From positions 1-64,000 of the forward strand of contig WACJ01000224.1 of the NCBI GenBank assembly GCA_008973525.1: a stretch of DNA of 64,000 bases, in the 5' to 3' direction. This DNA is from Stenopsyche tienmushanensis. Its lineage: Eukaryota; Arthropoda; Insecta; Trichoptera; Stenopsychidae. The notes beneath the pieces are model-generated. The model was not told the origin of the DNA, made no database searches, and saw only the letters and a list, made by a program, of their open reading frames with translations. The position numbers were made by a program, and so were the translations under genes. Position 1 is the first letter of the stretch. Each line of letters starts with the position of its first letter. Shown in pieces: positions 24,350-35,208 of this stretch.

Positions 24350-25619
24350 ACTGTATTTTAAAAGTGTACTTGATCGATCAAAAATATTATTATGCATGCT
24401 ATATATTCATGCACATATTTTAAAAAAATAGACAGAACTTATTTCGGTTTGATTTACGCGCCTTCTCGAATAAATCGCGTAAGTCTGAGACTATTTGTAT
24501 TTATGACAGTTATTCTATTCGTTTGATTTCCAATGGGTTGATTCGATATTAAAAAACGCAAGATTTTGATCTAATTAGTTCTTATGAACCATAACGAGTT
24601 GATAGCCAACTTAGCAAGAGAGTTGATGCCTCAAAATAAAGAAATTATTTTTAATAACTTATTTAGTAAATGGTCGGATGTTCAAAGTTAGTAAATAAAA
24701 GTCAAGGTTTTTATTATGTACATGTACCAAAAGTTCTCAAATATTTGGCGCTGAGTTATCCGCCAGTCGGCTTATTATATCTCACACAAATGCACAGTTT
24801 CTTTTCTTTGTGTATTCGCATACCTACTTATTAGGGGTTGGACCGAATGCCCCAAAAACGAGCGCTCTTCGCACATTAATTATTAATAGGATATTTAAAA
24901 AATCGAAGACAACCACGTCGTACATCATTATTAATATAATGGGGTGGTTTTTAAGCAATCCAAGCGACAGACCTGATTCAATGATGACGCCCTTATGATA
25001 ATTTTTAAATTAGGCACGATCAAAACGAATAGATCACTCCAAGCACTATTGATCGTTTTTCGTTGTTTTAATTAACAAGTGATTGTTTGGGTCTGCGCCC
25101 AAATGACTCTATGATTCCACGGTTATATTTTAGTTTTTGAAAAAAATCTCATCACATTATAGATAAAATGTAAGTCGTCATGCACGCCGGCGTAATCTGT
25201 AGCAGTATCTTCCCGGCAGTAAAATAAGATTTGGTCTCTTTCATCTCGGGCAGAGGAACACAACTTTTATTTCAATTGTCTAATATAACCTTCGGAGGCT
25301 CGCGTTTTATATTTTATATCCAACACTTAAAAACTCGCCCCACGGTGTGCCGCATTAAGGGCTGAAATCTCGGGATTACCGAGTGCCAATACGGGATTTA
25401 TAAAACCCACGTGTATCCAACGAGATCCTTATTTACGCCAAGTTTTGTATTTATACGCACGTTTGATCACTAAAAACGATTAATTAACTCTTTTTTCAGC
25501 AAAAATTTGAGGGGGTGTGTTTTGGGTGCATGTTTTTAAATATAGGACAACTTTTATAGCGACACTTATCTAATGAGCATATTCATCAAAATTATATCAG
25601 ATTTTCTTTTTATATCGAT
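24350..25619. other. AT-rich spacer with one GC-richer patch
   Basis: 25,190-25,440 is GC-richer (ATGCACGCCGGCGTAATCTG, CGCCCCACGGTGTGCCGC) and may be old transposon or regulatory sequence. No gene is recognised. Confidence 0.35.
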
Positions 25620-25780
25620 GATTTTAAAATGCCAATCTTGTAAATAAACACTGTTGATAGCACACTATCATCGTTAATTTATTAGGATAATTTACGATGT
25701 ACGCAAGACACTCTCTCCGTCTCTGTTTATATCCGAACTCAACATGTAAGAATACTCATTCTGAGTCACTATAATTCGAT
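25620..25780 (+). repeat. Family A repeat, copy 6 (fragment)
   Basis: Contains TAAATAAACACTGTTGATAG, the CT-rich CTCTCTCCGTCTCTG block and CTCAACATGTAAGAATACTC. Its left arm is missing. Confidence 0.6.
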
Positions 25781-26124
25781 CGCAAATACGCGACTGTACT
25801 CTATAAAAGGTTTATCACTAAGCAATTATATAATTTGGATTCAAGACAAGTGATAATATCATAGTTTTAATTTGTGTTTTCTTTCACACAATAATATATG
25901 AATTAATTTCTTCTACGTTTAATATAAAGATATTCGTAATCAATGCGATGTGGAAATGCTTAAAGTTCTACGCGGTACAAATTAAACTTCTCGATTCCTA
26001 GGAAATGTTTTTATATATTGTTTTTATTCATTTTTTAACGGAAAATGTTAAGCTAAAAGATAAGCTGTGTGTTATGTGATATGTAATAAAATAGGCAAGC
26101 TATTAGTCTATTGGTTGCTTAACC

Positions 26125-26430
26125 ACTCAAAGAGGTTATAAGACACAATGTTGTGTCCGAATTCCAGTGATTCATAAATTCGTAAAGAGCAATCTTTCAC
26201 GTAGAACTCGAAGACAGACAGACAGAGAGTCGATTGTATAGATCGTTAAACCAAATTTATCGACTAACAATGATATGTGAATGATATAATGAATCGATTT
26301 CAAGTTTATTGTTTATGTTTACTTGAAGACGGTCCCGACAGATAAGTGTATTTGTATGACAATAAATGGCAGACAAGCGAATATAGCATCTAAGATTATG
26401 AGGTTTTTAAATTAGCTCACTACTCAAAGG
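26125..26430 (-). repeat. Family A repeat, copy 7
   Basis: A minus-strand copy reading from AGTAGTGAGC at about 26,425 to GAATTCGGACACAACATTG at about 26,160. The central part around the CGACAGTG motif is deleted relative to copy 5. Confidence 0.7.
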
Positions 26431-26459
26431 CTAATAATAAATTTTCATATGTGTAAAAT

Positions 26460-26990
26460 TTATATAGGTTAAATAAACAAACACTCTTGATAACACACAA
26501 TATTCGGTCGTTTCTTTGCGTAAACAAATAACACACTTGAAATCGAAATCATTATAAGTCGATAAATTTGGGCTTAACGATCTATACAATCATGCGATGC
26601 ATGCAAGGAAGCTCTCCGTCTCAGTCTCCCGAGCTGCGCTAAGTTCTCTCTTTCTCTTTCTGTCTCCGAGCTTCAATGTGCAAGAGTGCTCTTTCTGGGA
26701 TATGAGAATTCGGACATATGTAAATGTATGTATGCTTGCTGTTCTTCGCTGCATGTTGAATGAGTCTTTGTCCAATTATCATTTCCTTCTAAAGGAGGAG
26801 CAAATGAATCGATTTTTTGTGCATTGTTTATGTAAAGAAATGACGTGGTCTTGTATGCACTATCAAGTGTTCATTTACAATTGACTCTGCCTCGAATTGA
26901 AGATTGTCTTACGCTGATTAGGAGCCGACAGAAAGTAATCGGTGTAAAGCGATTATGACATCAAAGACATCATCGATTTTAAATTTGAAA
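26460..26990. repeat. Family A repeat, copy 8 (arm Y, then arm X inverted)
   Basis: Block Y (26,465-26,705) is nearly identical to 1,320-1,560 in the same orientation. Block X (26,755-26,985) is nearly identical to 1,097-1,310 but inverted. The high similarity of both blocks means the two loci are recent relatives that differ by an inversion. Confidence 0.75.
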
Positions 26991-27179
26991 AATAAGCGTT
27001 TTTAGAAAAATCTTTTTTATTGCCGCGACATAATGCAGTTTTTTTTTTTAAGTAGCTTTGTATATATCTTACCAAATCTCTACAAAATAAAATATTTTAA
27101 CACATTTGGAACATAAAATATTTTGGTTGTAAGTGGTTAGTGAGGTGCATTAATTATTTGTGATGTGCTCAAAAAGCAA

Positions 27180-27600
27180 AAAGAAGTGTGAGTCCGCGTA
27201 CCAGGGTCGGAGCTACCCTGCAGGTATGCGAGTGTGCGCGGACAAAAAGAGTGGCTTGTATATGTAGTGTGTTGCGCGCGGTGTGTGCGTGTGTGCTTGC
27301 GTGCGTGTGGGTGTTGTGTGCGCACACAGACGCGCGTGTGATATATTAAGTTGTTTGGCTTTTGTACAAGTCGCACTCGGCGAGATGTACCAATAGCGGC
27401 GGATCTCAACGAAAAATGTGTTCGGGAGGGTCAGGACTCCACACGGCGGAGGGGCCCGCCGCTCGGTAATCGCTCGCGGTTTTTTGGGTGACCCGGACCT
27501 CCCGCTTCCGACTTTCTGACCCTCCTTCCCACTTTCACCTTTCATTTTAATACCTTCCAAACACCGCCGAGGTCGCGAATCAAAACTTCAATACGTCACT
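27180..27600. other. CpG-rich island with GT microsatellite
   Basis: The most GC-rich stretch of the left half. A GT/GC-rich simple repeat lies at about 27,261-27,345 and a GC-rich block with GGAGGGGCCCGCCGCTCGG at about 27,440. Minus-strand frames here reflect composition. It could be a promoter or 5' exon of a gene not otherwise visible, or transposon debris. Confidence 0.4.
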
Positions 27601-27751
27601 ATCGAATCGAGACGCTAATTGGCCCTTCGACTCTTCCATGTTCAAGAAAGCTATTTTTTTCATACTCATTGGACACTAGTATATCTAAATAATACCAATT
27701 TATCAATTCGATGAATTATGAATAATTTTATTTTTATTCCTGCACCTATAT

Positions 27752-27781
27752 ACGCTGCCGACAATAAGTTTGGAAACGCTT
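27752..27781 (+). repeat. Tc1-like terminal repeat, solo
   Basis: CCGACAATAAGTTTGGAAAC resembles Tc1-type ends. The complement of a close variant lies at 62,121-62,140. No partner end or transposase lies nearby. Confidence 0.45.
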
Positions 27782-28199
27782 ATCGAGTTTTATTTAAAAA
27801 CAACTGTACAAATGTTTTATCATTTTTTAAATTTTCAATGTTTCTTCAACAACCCTTCTACCCAACAATACATTAGTATGTTCACTTGAATGTTAACATA
27901 ATTACGGCGAGCGATTTTTTAAAAATTCTTTCTAAAATATGCATAACATTCGAATTTTTAAACATATCTTAACCCTAAACTACAAATCTACGACTACTAC
28001 AAACGACGTGTAAGCTGGCAAATATTGTTTCCAATCAAATGTGTCGCCGTATAATACACGTCACTTCGACGTATGATTTTTATTTCTATAGCAATATCTA
28101 TGAATGAAAATAAAGATACTCAATAAAATGACCTTTGTTGAGAATCTATGTGTTTGTTAGAGGGACAATAACATCATCCCGGCGGCTAAATCCCTCCGA

Positions 28200-28330
28200 T
28201 AACGAGAATATTTTACAAAATTAAGATGATTATAATCCAAAAGATTCTGACAGTGCTTTGGAGGATGAGCTATTCGAAGAGGATATTCACTTGAAGAATG
28301 AATATATCAATAAAACCCAAACAGTAAATT
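28200..28330 (+). other. Short acidic open stretch
   Basis: A plus frame reads DDYNPKDSDSALEDELFEED, an acidic N-terminal-like segment of the kind found at the start of piggyBac or other transposase genes. It abuts family S copy 2. It is too short to assign. Confidence 0.25.
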
Positions 28331-28357
28331 AGGGGTCGAATAAATTTGCTTTTTTTG

Positions 28358-28870
28358 CAATATTCGTAAAATCGAATATTTATAAAATTAATAGGATATC
28401 ATTCGTTTTCGGTCATCGGAGACTCGGGAGAAACTGTCGTGTCAATTTCTTCTACTTATTTTAGTGTCAATAACTATTATAGTTATGTATTTGAATTTAT
28501 CAACGAATAAAACACTTCCAAGGGTCTCAATTTTAGCCTTCTGACAGTTCATGTGGCACCCACTTGTCCAGCATTTTTATCTTCCCTATTTCGACATTAT
28601 TTTTGCCCTTTTCGAATTGTTCTTTCACAAATCGATCCTACTCCGAATGCTTAGGTTAATATTTCCAGCTGCTTTTACTGCATTGTGCCCCAATTTGAAC
28701 TCATACAAAAAGCTATTGGTTTTTATTTTGTTTACGCCATTCTTTTGAAAGTCATTAAAATTAATAGAAATAACAAGAATGTCTCAATATTTAAAGGCAA
28801 TTAAAGAATATATTATGTTTTTCAATTTTAAATAGCAGAACTAATGCCTCTTTCAATCACGATCAATTTA
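28358..28870 (-). repeat. Family S element, copy 2
   Basis: Colinear with copies at 17.6 and 49.2 kb. Its complement reads LDKWVPHELS, the clearest mariner WVPHEL motif of the three. The plus frame at 28,551-28,748 is the antisense shadow. It directly abuts the hAT pseudogene. Confidence 0.65.
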
Positions 28871-30060
28871 CTAAAAAATTCACCCTGTCGAATGTATTTA
28901 AACGAAGAAGAGTTGAAAATCCACTCTCGCAGAAATTTGTACGCATAAATGGAACTAAAACTCGAAAGGTAAGCATCGTTACATTTGGGTATGAATGATA
29001 CACACCATACCAGAATGGTGTGAGCTATTTTTCATTCAACAACTTAGGTTCCGAGGAATCATTCCGCAAACCCAAGAATTCATCGGAAATGATGGCTAAA
29101 TCAGCAGAGAATGGATTTCTTATAAATGTAGTTTTTACTTATTTCAGTTCAGGGGAGTAACGCTGAAGATCATTTTCAAGGGATTCGAGATGCCCAGTAA
29201 TCTCCTCCTTCAAGTTTTCATCTATTTCACATTCAGATTCATCTGCCAAACTGTAGAGTTTCTCAAACATGACGATGGTTCCAAGACTTGTTTTTCTTCG
29301 CCAGTTTTGCAGCTAGAATAAAAGTGCCTCGAGATTATCGTGAAATGCGATAATATTCGTTTCCTTTCTCTGAAGTTCCAGGTTAAACCTATTTTGCTGT
29401 TCTAATATATCTGTTAGATATGCTATTATTTTCAGCCAAGCTCATGTTTCTGTTGAACTTCCAGGAACAACTTGACTTCATCTTTCAATTCAAATATACG
29501 ATTCACAACACTTCTTTTCGACAAGCAACGTACTGTAGTACTTTACACAGTTCTTTAAACAGACAGGTGTTAAGAGCCCCAGATTTGATTTAATTTACGA
29601 TTTTTATCAGCAATTTTGGTGCATCATCAGTAAAAACCCCACAGATGTTTTTCCACTTTAATCTTCCAGTCTCAAAAACCGTATTTATCTTCTACATAAT
29701 ATCTTCACTTTATATAATGGTTAAAGGTCCACTACAAAATAGGATCTCTTCTCCGATATCATCTGATTGAATATATTTCACGAAGACAAACAACTTTGAT
29801 TTGACTTGATTTCATTAAAAATCTACTCTTCAACCTTTTCTTTAGCATGATATATTTACAACAATTCAACTATAATAATGGGAATTTCGATATGAAATAT
29901 AATAGATACGGGGTTCAGAATTTCATATGGTGTACCAAATACATATCATGTTAGCGTGCAGATGTTTATTTTGTCTCCTTTGGGAAGCTCTTCCAGTTGT
30001 TGACCAATGTTGCTTTCTTGTAACATAATTATATATAACCCATATTTCTTCACTTGTTAA
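28871..30060 (-). pseudogene. hAT transposase pseudogene (ZBED5-like), copy 3, best preserved
   Basis: Reading the minus strand from about 29,830 downward gives FVKYIQSDDIGEEILFCSG, then WKNICGVFTDDAPKLL (RNase-H-like core with the DG/DD-AP signature), KIVN and FKELCKVLQ, then LKIIAYLTDILEQQNRFNLE, KETNIIAFHDNLEALLF, EEITGHLESLENDLQRYSPE, IRNPFSADLAIISDEF, and finally FMRTNFCESGFSTLLRLNT. The last is the C-terminal hAT dimerisation motif. The order and spacing fit ZBED5/FAM200-type hAT transposases. The N-terminal BED zinc finger is not found, and stops and frameshifts interrupt it. A plus-strand relative is at 9.74 kb. Confidence 0.8.
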
Positions 30061-31280
30061 AATTCAATCCAAAGATATTTACTCTTTTATATGGCAAGCT
30101 GCAAGTAGTGGGCCCATCCGATAAGTTTATCACTGAAAAATCATTTTGCAACCAAATAGAGAGCTTTTCTATTTTATGGGCATACTAAAAAATGGTTTAA
30201 ATGTCAAAATTTGTTCTTCCTGAAAATTTTCTTTAAATCAGTTGAGGATCTGCATTTATCATGATTTAGAGTTATTCGTCATCATTTTTTTTGAGTTGTT
30301 CTTTCATGGTTCTTCTTCAAGGAATGGGTTATAAGAACTTGTTAAACACTTATAAAACATTCGAGTATTCCCGTTATCTTTGCTACAAACTCAACTATTT
30401 TCAGCTTTTTATATAATATCATTTTTAAATTGGAATCGTTAAAACCATCAAAATAAGATTTTATAATAAGATTTACAGATTATTGTGATTTTTTCTATGC
30501 GTTTTTTGATTATTTCTCAATAAAATTCTCACCGTTGCACCAAAGCTATGCACGTAATCGGACCTGCAATCGCTTGTACTTTATTTTACGCTGCATGTAA
30601 TGGAATCAGGTCGCAACTACCACAACGTTAGATCGAGTATCACTTGTCCTTCACACGATCCTATAATCCTGGTACAAAATTGTGAATTATTGATTCCGGG
30701 TCTTATTGAATCGAGTGCGCGTGCGTGAAACTCGATTGTCAAGATTGCGCAATATATTTTCAAGCCATGAATTTTTTCTGACGTCCTGTTTTCTCTATTG
30801 ATTTCTGGACGGTTCTTTGAACTCGTGGTGCATATGAATGTATGACGCTGGTGAGTGCATCCCATCAGGTAGCGACTGATTGAATTTGCGCATGCGCGAA
30901 AATTAAGCTACCCTTAACACTTGTGTATAATTTGTGAACGTCGGTAATTCGTCAATGATTTTTAGCAAATTATTATGCATTTACGATAACAAATATTTAT
31001 TCAGAGCTGTGCATCTAAGATTAAGCATTAAACCCAGAATATTACGTTTAAGTATAAAACTAGTTAGCCGCCGTCGACATGAATTTATGCAAATTATTGT
31101 AATTAAGAGAAGTCTGGAAATGTCCTCATTAACTTTTAATTTTATATGAACATTGATGTAGAGTAAACAGCCGTACAATCGTACGAGACACATGTCATTG
31201 ATTCATCGTGGATGTACTTAAGGTTCAATATCCTTGTTTGTCTAGACGGGGGTAGAGGAAGAATTGGAGGGTGAGTTCTG
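30061..31280. other. Intergenic, left edge of the microexon cluster
   Basis: Overlapping frames on both strands at 30,934-31,193 are not recognised. AATGTATGACGCTGGTGAGT at about 30,838 has a good donor site and might end an upstream exon, but no reading frame supports it. Confidence 0.35.
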
Positions 31281-31286
31281 GTGCAG

Positions 31287-31333
31287 TCCGCCTCGATTGT
31301 CAACTGACACACTTATGTTGTCTCAATATTTAA
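31287..31333 (+). pseudogene. Z-type exon relic
   Basis: GGTGCAG marks the same acceptor motif as at 35,202. In the frame that leaves two bases before the first full codon it reads RLDCQLTHLCCLNI and then a stop. Compare RNCFKYWSK at 35,211. No convincing donor follows, so this is a decayed copy. Confidence 0.35.
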
Positions 31334-31603
31334 ACTGGTGGTTGCTGGGAAAATTTTAGCTTTAACGATTTCCTCATCCAAAATGCAACACACGTCAATG
31401 TGATACGATGCCAATTCCAAACATACATTATTGATTCAGCATTGAGGCGCAAGACTCGGAGGGTCATGGTAATATTTTTTGTCTGCTAGTTATGTATTTC
31501 CGATCGTTATATTGGCTGTTACTGGCCGAATTCTGCGGCTAATTATTTCTCATATCTACAGATTTATCTTTTAGAACGATGCTGATACGTAATCATTTAA
31601 AAG
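31320..31603 (+). pseudogene. V-type intron cores and microexon (42 bases)
   Basis: Two V cores (LVVAGKILALTISSSKM at about 31,335 and YVFPIVILAVTGRILRL at about 31,488 when translated) are followed at 31,562-31,603 by a stop-free 42-base exon. It lies between CATATCTACAG and GGTACATG and starts and ends after the first base of a codon. The core similarity continues at 32.3 and 33.3 kb. I read the cores as intronic sequence conserved by duplication, not as protein. Confidence 0.4.
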
Positions 31604-32284
31604 GTACATGTTATGTATATTAAAATTTAAAACTGTTATCTTCAGCATAATTACATAAAATTTAGTTGCTATTTAAAAACTGTTCAGATATCATAAATTT
31701 TTGATATATTGCGGGTTGTAATACTTTTGAATGATCTTTACGAACTTGTTGAAAGCGCAAATATGTTTCTCTCTGATATCCGATTGTTTTAACAAATGCA
31801 AATATTTCTTTAAAAAATTAAATGCTAACACATCACACAATAAATTCGCAGGATTTATTCCACTTAAAACATTTTTCTTCTTCATTTGAGATCATATTTT
31901 CGCAATTTACGATTGCGATTCGTAATTTGAATAATGATTTTTTTAAATAGCACCGCAATGTTTCAACTTTATTATAATATAAAAACTCACTTGAACACAT
32001 CTGGCATTTCAATGCCCCATTCCATGCACTCTGACTGCAGTCTGCAAGTGCAACACGTAAGCGCGGAATACCACCAAGGCTTTATGCGATCCTGCTAAAA
32101 CCTATGCAGGTTTTATTTTCTGCACGTGCACTTTTAAATACCTACAATTTTTTTTCTAAATGGCATTGCTAAAACTAATATTTTCATTGAGATGGAAAAT
32201 TCTACTGAACATATTTGAATAAATAATTAAAGTCCTGTTGTACGAAAGTGGAAGGAAAATGATTAGACGAAGAATCAGCGGTTT

Positions 32285-32545
32285 TCAGTAGCTATGTATT
32301 CCTATTAGTTAAATTAGCTGTTGACGGTGAAAACCTGGTTATAATGATTTTCTCACCCCAAATTATTCTGCAGCTGGATCGGTCAGTTTTGCATCAAGAC
32401 TATCAGACGATATTGCAGTATTATATTGGTTGTAGGATAAAACGAGTAACATCATTTTTGAGCTGCTGACATATAATACAACCCTTGTTTCTATATTCAC
32501 GGTTGTTATACTAGATAAGGAAAATTCCAAAGAAAATTTTTGCAT
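32285..32545 (+). pseudogene. V-type unit 2
   Basis: The core translates as YVFLLVKLAVDGENL. It is followed by the acceptor TTATTCTGCAG and a stop-free stretch reading GSVSFASRLSDDIAVLYW. The aligned stretch at 33,384 reads GLVDNTCVLLCTYILPDDIV. After the tryptophan a stop codon ends the frame and the donor seen in unit 3 is lost, so this copy appears dead. Confidence 0.4.
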
Positions 32546-33275
32546 TTATTCTTTATTTGGGGAGATTTTTTCACAATTTCTTCCATCAAACGCACCAATA
32601 ACACCTTAAAATATTAGCTATTGATGGTTCTTATTTTCTCAAAGTAATCGATGAATTAAATATCGTGCGTATCCCAAAATACGGAGACCAAAACCTTCCT
32701 ACTAACTTATTAAGTGATGGGCTATGTATTTTCAGGTTAAGAATTCAATTGAAATTTAATTTAATTTAAACCATCATATAGCCATAGTTCATTATAGTAA
32801 ATATAGTTTATATGTTAATCAATTTTGTATATCTGGATTAAAATTGATATATTCAAATAATTGATATGAATCGAATCATTTGGTTTGATGTTAAATGATT
32901 CAATTATGAAATATCCACGACAATGCTATCGATGAAAGCATTTCACCTAAATCACTAAATTGCTGTATACTAATGATGTATAATTGAATTGTGTCGAAAT
33001 ATTGTTGAAAACCCTTTTAGTTCATGGATAAATATTCAAATTAATATTGCATTATTATTTTAGCATACGTAATTGTCATGCAAATCGAATAAGCAAGTAC
33101 TTTTTTTGATACAATTCAGCAAATAAATGATAATTGTTGTATGAAATCATTTTTTTCCAGAAATGGATTGAGTTGTTAACTTTCCAGATTTACTATGTAG
33201 GCTAATTATGTAGCATGCCAAAGTTGTGAATGAAAGTGCAAGAGTACAGGTATCTGATGATATCGGTTATGTGCT

Positions 33276-33527
33276 ATGTTAAATAACTTTCCATATTATG
33301 CATTCCTAGTAGTAAAACTGGCTGTTGCTGGGGAAATCTTAGCTGTAACGATTTTTTCATCCCAAATGCATTTTCCTGCAGTCGGATTGGTTGACAATAC
33401 TTGCGTATTGCTGTGTACGTATATTCTACCAGACGATATCGTAGTATACCATTGGTGTAGGATTAAATTGGTAACGTCATCTTCGAACTGCAGACATATA
33501 ATGCGCCTCCTATTTCTGTATTCTTGA
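33276..33527 (+). CDS. V-type unit 3, candidate exon
   Basis: Acceptor TTTTCCTGCAG is followed by an open stretch from 33,382 to a donor-like TTG|GTAACG at 33,470. It reads LVDNTCVLLCTYILPDD, with two cysteines five residues apart. The frame also remains open upstream through the V core, so a spliced reading is inferred, not proven. It lies about 1.7 kb upstream of the spliced exons at 35.2 kb and on the same strand, so it may be an upstream exon of that gene. The exon end phase differs from that of the other exons, which weakens the case. Confidence 0.35.
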   Translation: MLNNFPYYAFLVVKLAVAGEILAVTIFSSQMHFPAVGLVDNTCVLLCTYILPDDIVVYHWCRIKLVTSSSNCRHIMRLLFLYS

Positions 33528-33858
33528 TCATTTAGCTTACGAAAGAAAATTTTTAGGATGAGATTTTCTTAATTCCTTTAAGACTTACAGCGACAAATGA
33601 ATTTTCTCATATTTTATGCAATGCGCCAATTCAAAAATTGTAAAATTTTGAATACACTGCCTTCTGATATCTTTAAAGTTTTAGCTATCTCAGGCAATTC
33701 CAATTTGTAATTGGTCAAAAGTATTTTGTAGACAATTTTGTCATCCTACGAATTTATTGAGTGATGTGTTACATATCAACTCTAATAAAAAAAAATCAAT
33801 TGAGTTGATGTTATTTTGATGAAAATTCGTACATAATTAAATGTGTTATTTGATTATA

Positions 33859-34296
33859 TAGGGCGTTTTCCACATGGAACGACAAACATTTTTTGGGGGC
33901 TAGGTCTTTTAAACATAGGCCCTATGTCCTAAATGTCAAATTTGATAACTCATTGAATATATTTTATGACATTTAACATATTGTTAAAAAGGGTGTGATC
34001 TAGAAAACTACACTAATTTCTAAATAGTTGTTAGTTTATTGTTTAAAGAATTTAGAAATTGACATTTTTCATTCGTTTGCACATTTTATGTGACTTTTGA
34101 AGCTCAGAAGTAATTTTCTTTAAACCGATTTAAAGGTGAAATTTTGGATATTTTTGCAAAACTTAACTATTTTTTTTAAAAAAAAATATATTTTGACAAC
34201 TCTGACACTTAGAACATAGGGATTACGTGTTAAACGTATCAAAAGACCCTCCTAACCCCCAAAAATAATTTGTTGATCCATGTGCAAAACATCCTG
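33859..34296. mobile_element. Tc1-like MITE (family Y) with both ends
   Basis: Left end TAGGGCGTTTTCCACATGG (TA-flanked) and right end, whose complement is CAGGATGTTTTGCACATGG, form inverted repeats that extend about 90 bases, including CATAGGCCCTATGTCCTAA at the left and its diverged partner at the right. TA duplications flank both ends (33,857-33,858; 34,297-34,298). It lies in what may be an intron of the 35-kb gene. The larger relative at 59.57 kb carries transposase remains. Confidence 0.75.
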
Positions 34297-34379
34297 TACA
34301 GTTGAATGAAATCGAAGTCCAAAACGTTTAAGAAAAGCTATCGAAACTGTAACAGGAAGATATGAAGGGTGAACAGTTT

Positions 34380-34560
34380 TGATCGAAGCTTAACCAAAAC
34401 TCACACTACCATATTCAGGTGCTGTCAAAATGTGCAATAAATTTGGAAGTTACATAGTTTTCAGTCCGTTCATTGGTGCAATCATAGAGTGCAGTTAATC
34501 AATAATCCGACCCATTCCATTGAAAATTGTACAGGGATATTTCACCATGGCTTGGATTAC
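34380..34560 (+). repeat. W-type cluster repeat, copy 1
   Basis: Shares AGTTTTC, TCATTGGTG, ATCAATAAT and CCCATTCCATTGAAAAT, then CAGGGATATTTCA, in order, with 40,105-40,250. It contains GAGTGCAG, the Z-type acceptor in decayed form. It is local to this cluster. Confidence 0.5.
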
Positions 34561-35208
34561 ATATTTATTATTTTAGCTTTTTTTGAAACATTTTGATGGA
34601 CATTAAATTGTTCTAATACTAAATCTAGATACATTTGCAAGACGGTGATTATTAACGCCAACCACTAATGAATTAAGTGATAAGAAATGCACCTCCAGAA
34701 ACCAATTTTTGCGCATAAAATCAATGTCTGTACCAAAATAGATTTTTATGAGCTAAGGAGGGAAGCTCATATCTAGAAGAAGCTAAATAAGCTTATTAAT
34801 AAGGGTTGCAATAATAGGTATTCAATCGAGAATAGTTGATCAGCAAGCAAGCTTATTAGGTAACTTTATTTGTCAAGTATTATTTTTAGCCGTTATCTCG
34901 AAATTCTAACCTGTTTGTTGAAATTACGTGTGATTTTGTAATACTCAGGGAATTTTTTATTGAATTTTTGGACGACCGAATATTATTATGATATCAGACA
35001 TTAACTACAATCATATACAATACTAAATGTTTGGTCTGGATATAATTTAATTTTCCTGCTTGCATAAGAATGTTTGTTGATTTACTGTCATGGAACGTAA
35101 ATTAAATTTTATGATGAACGATATTTCAATTAATTTACTTTAAATTCAATGCACATGCTTGAAGACCCCATACATTGCACAATCCTATTCCACATATCTG
35201 GGGTGCAG

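Noticed and set aside
27137..27560. Minus-strand frames of 90 and 115 codons
   Set aside because: They come from a GC-rich region with a GT microsatellite, giving threonine/histidine-rich low-complexity translation.
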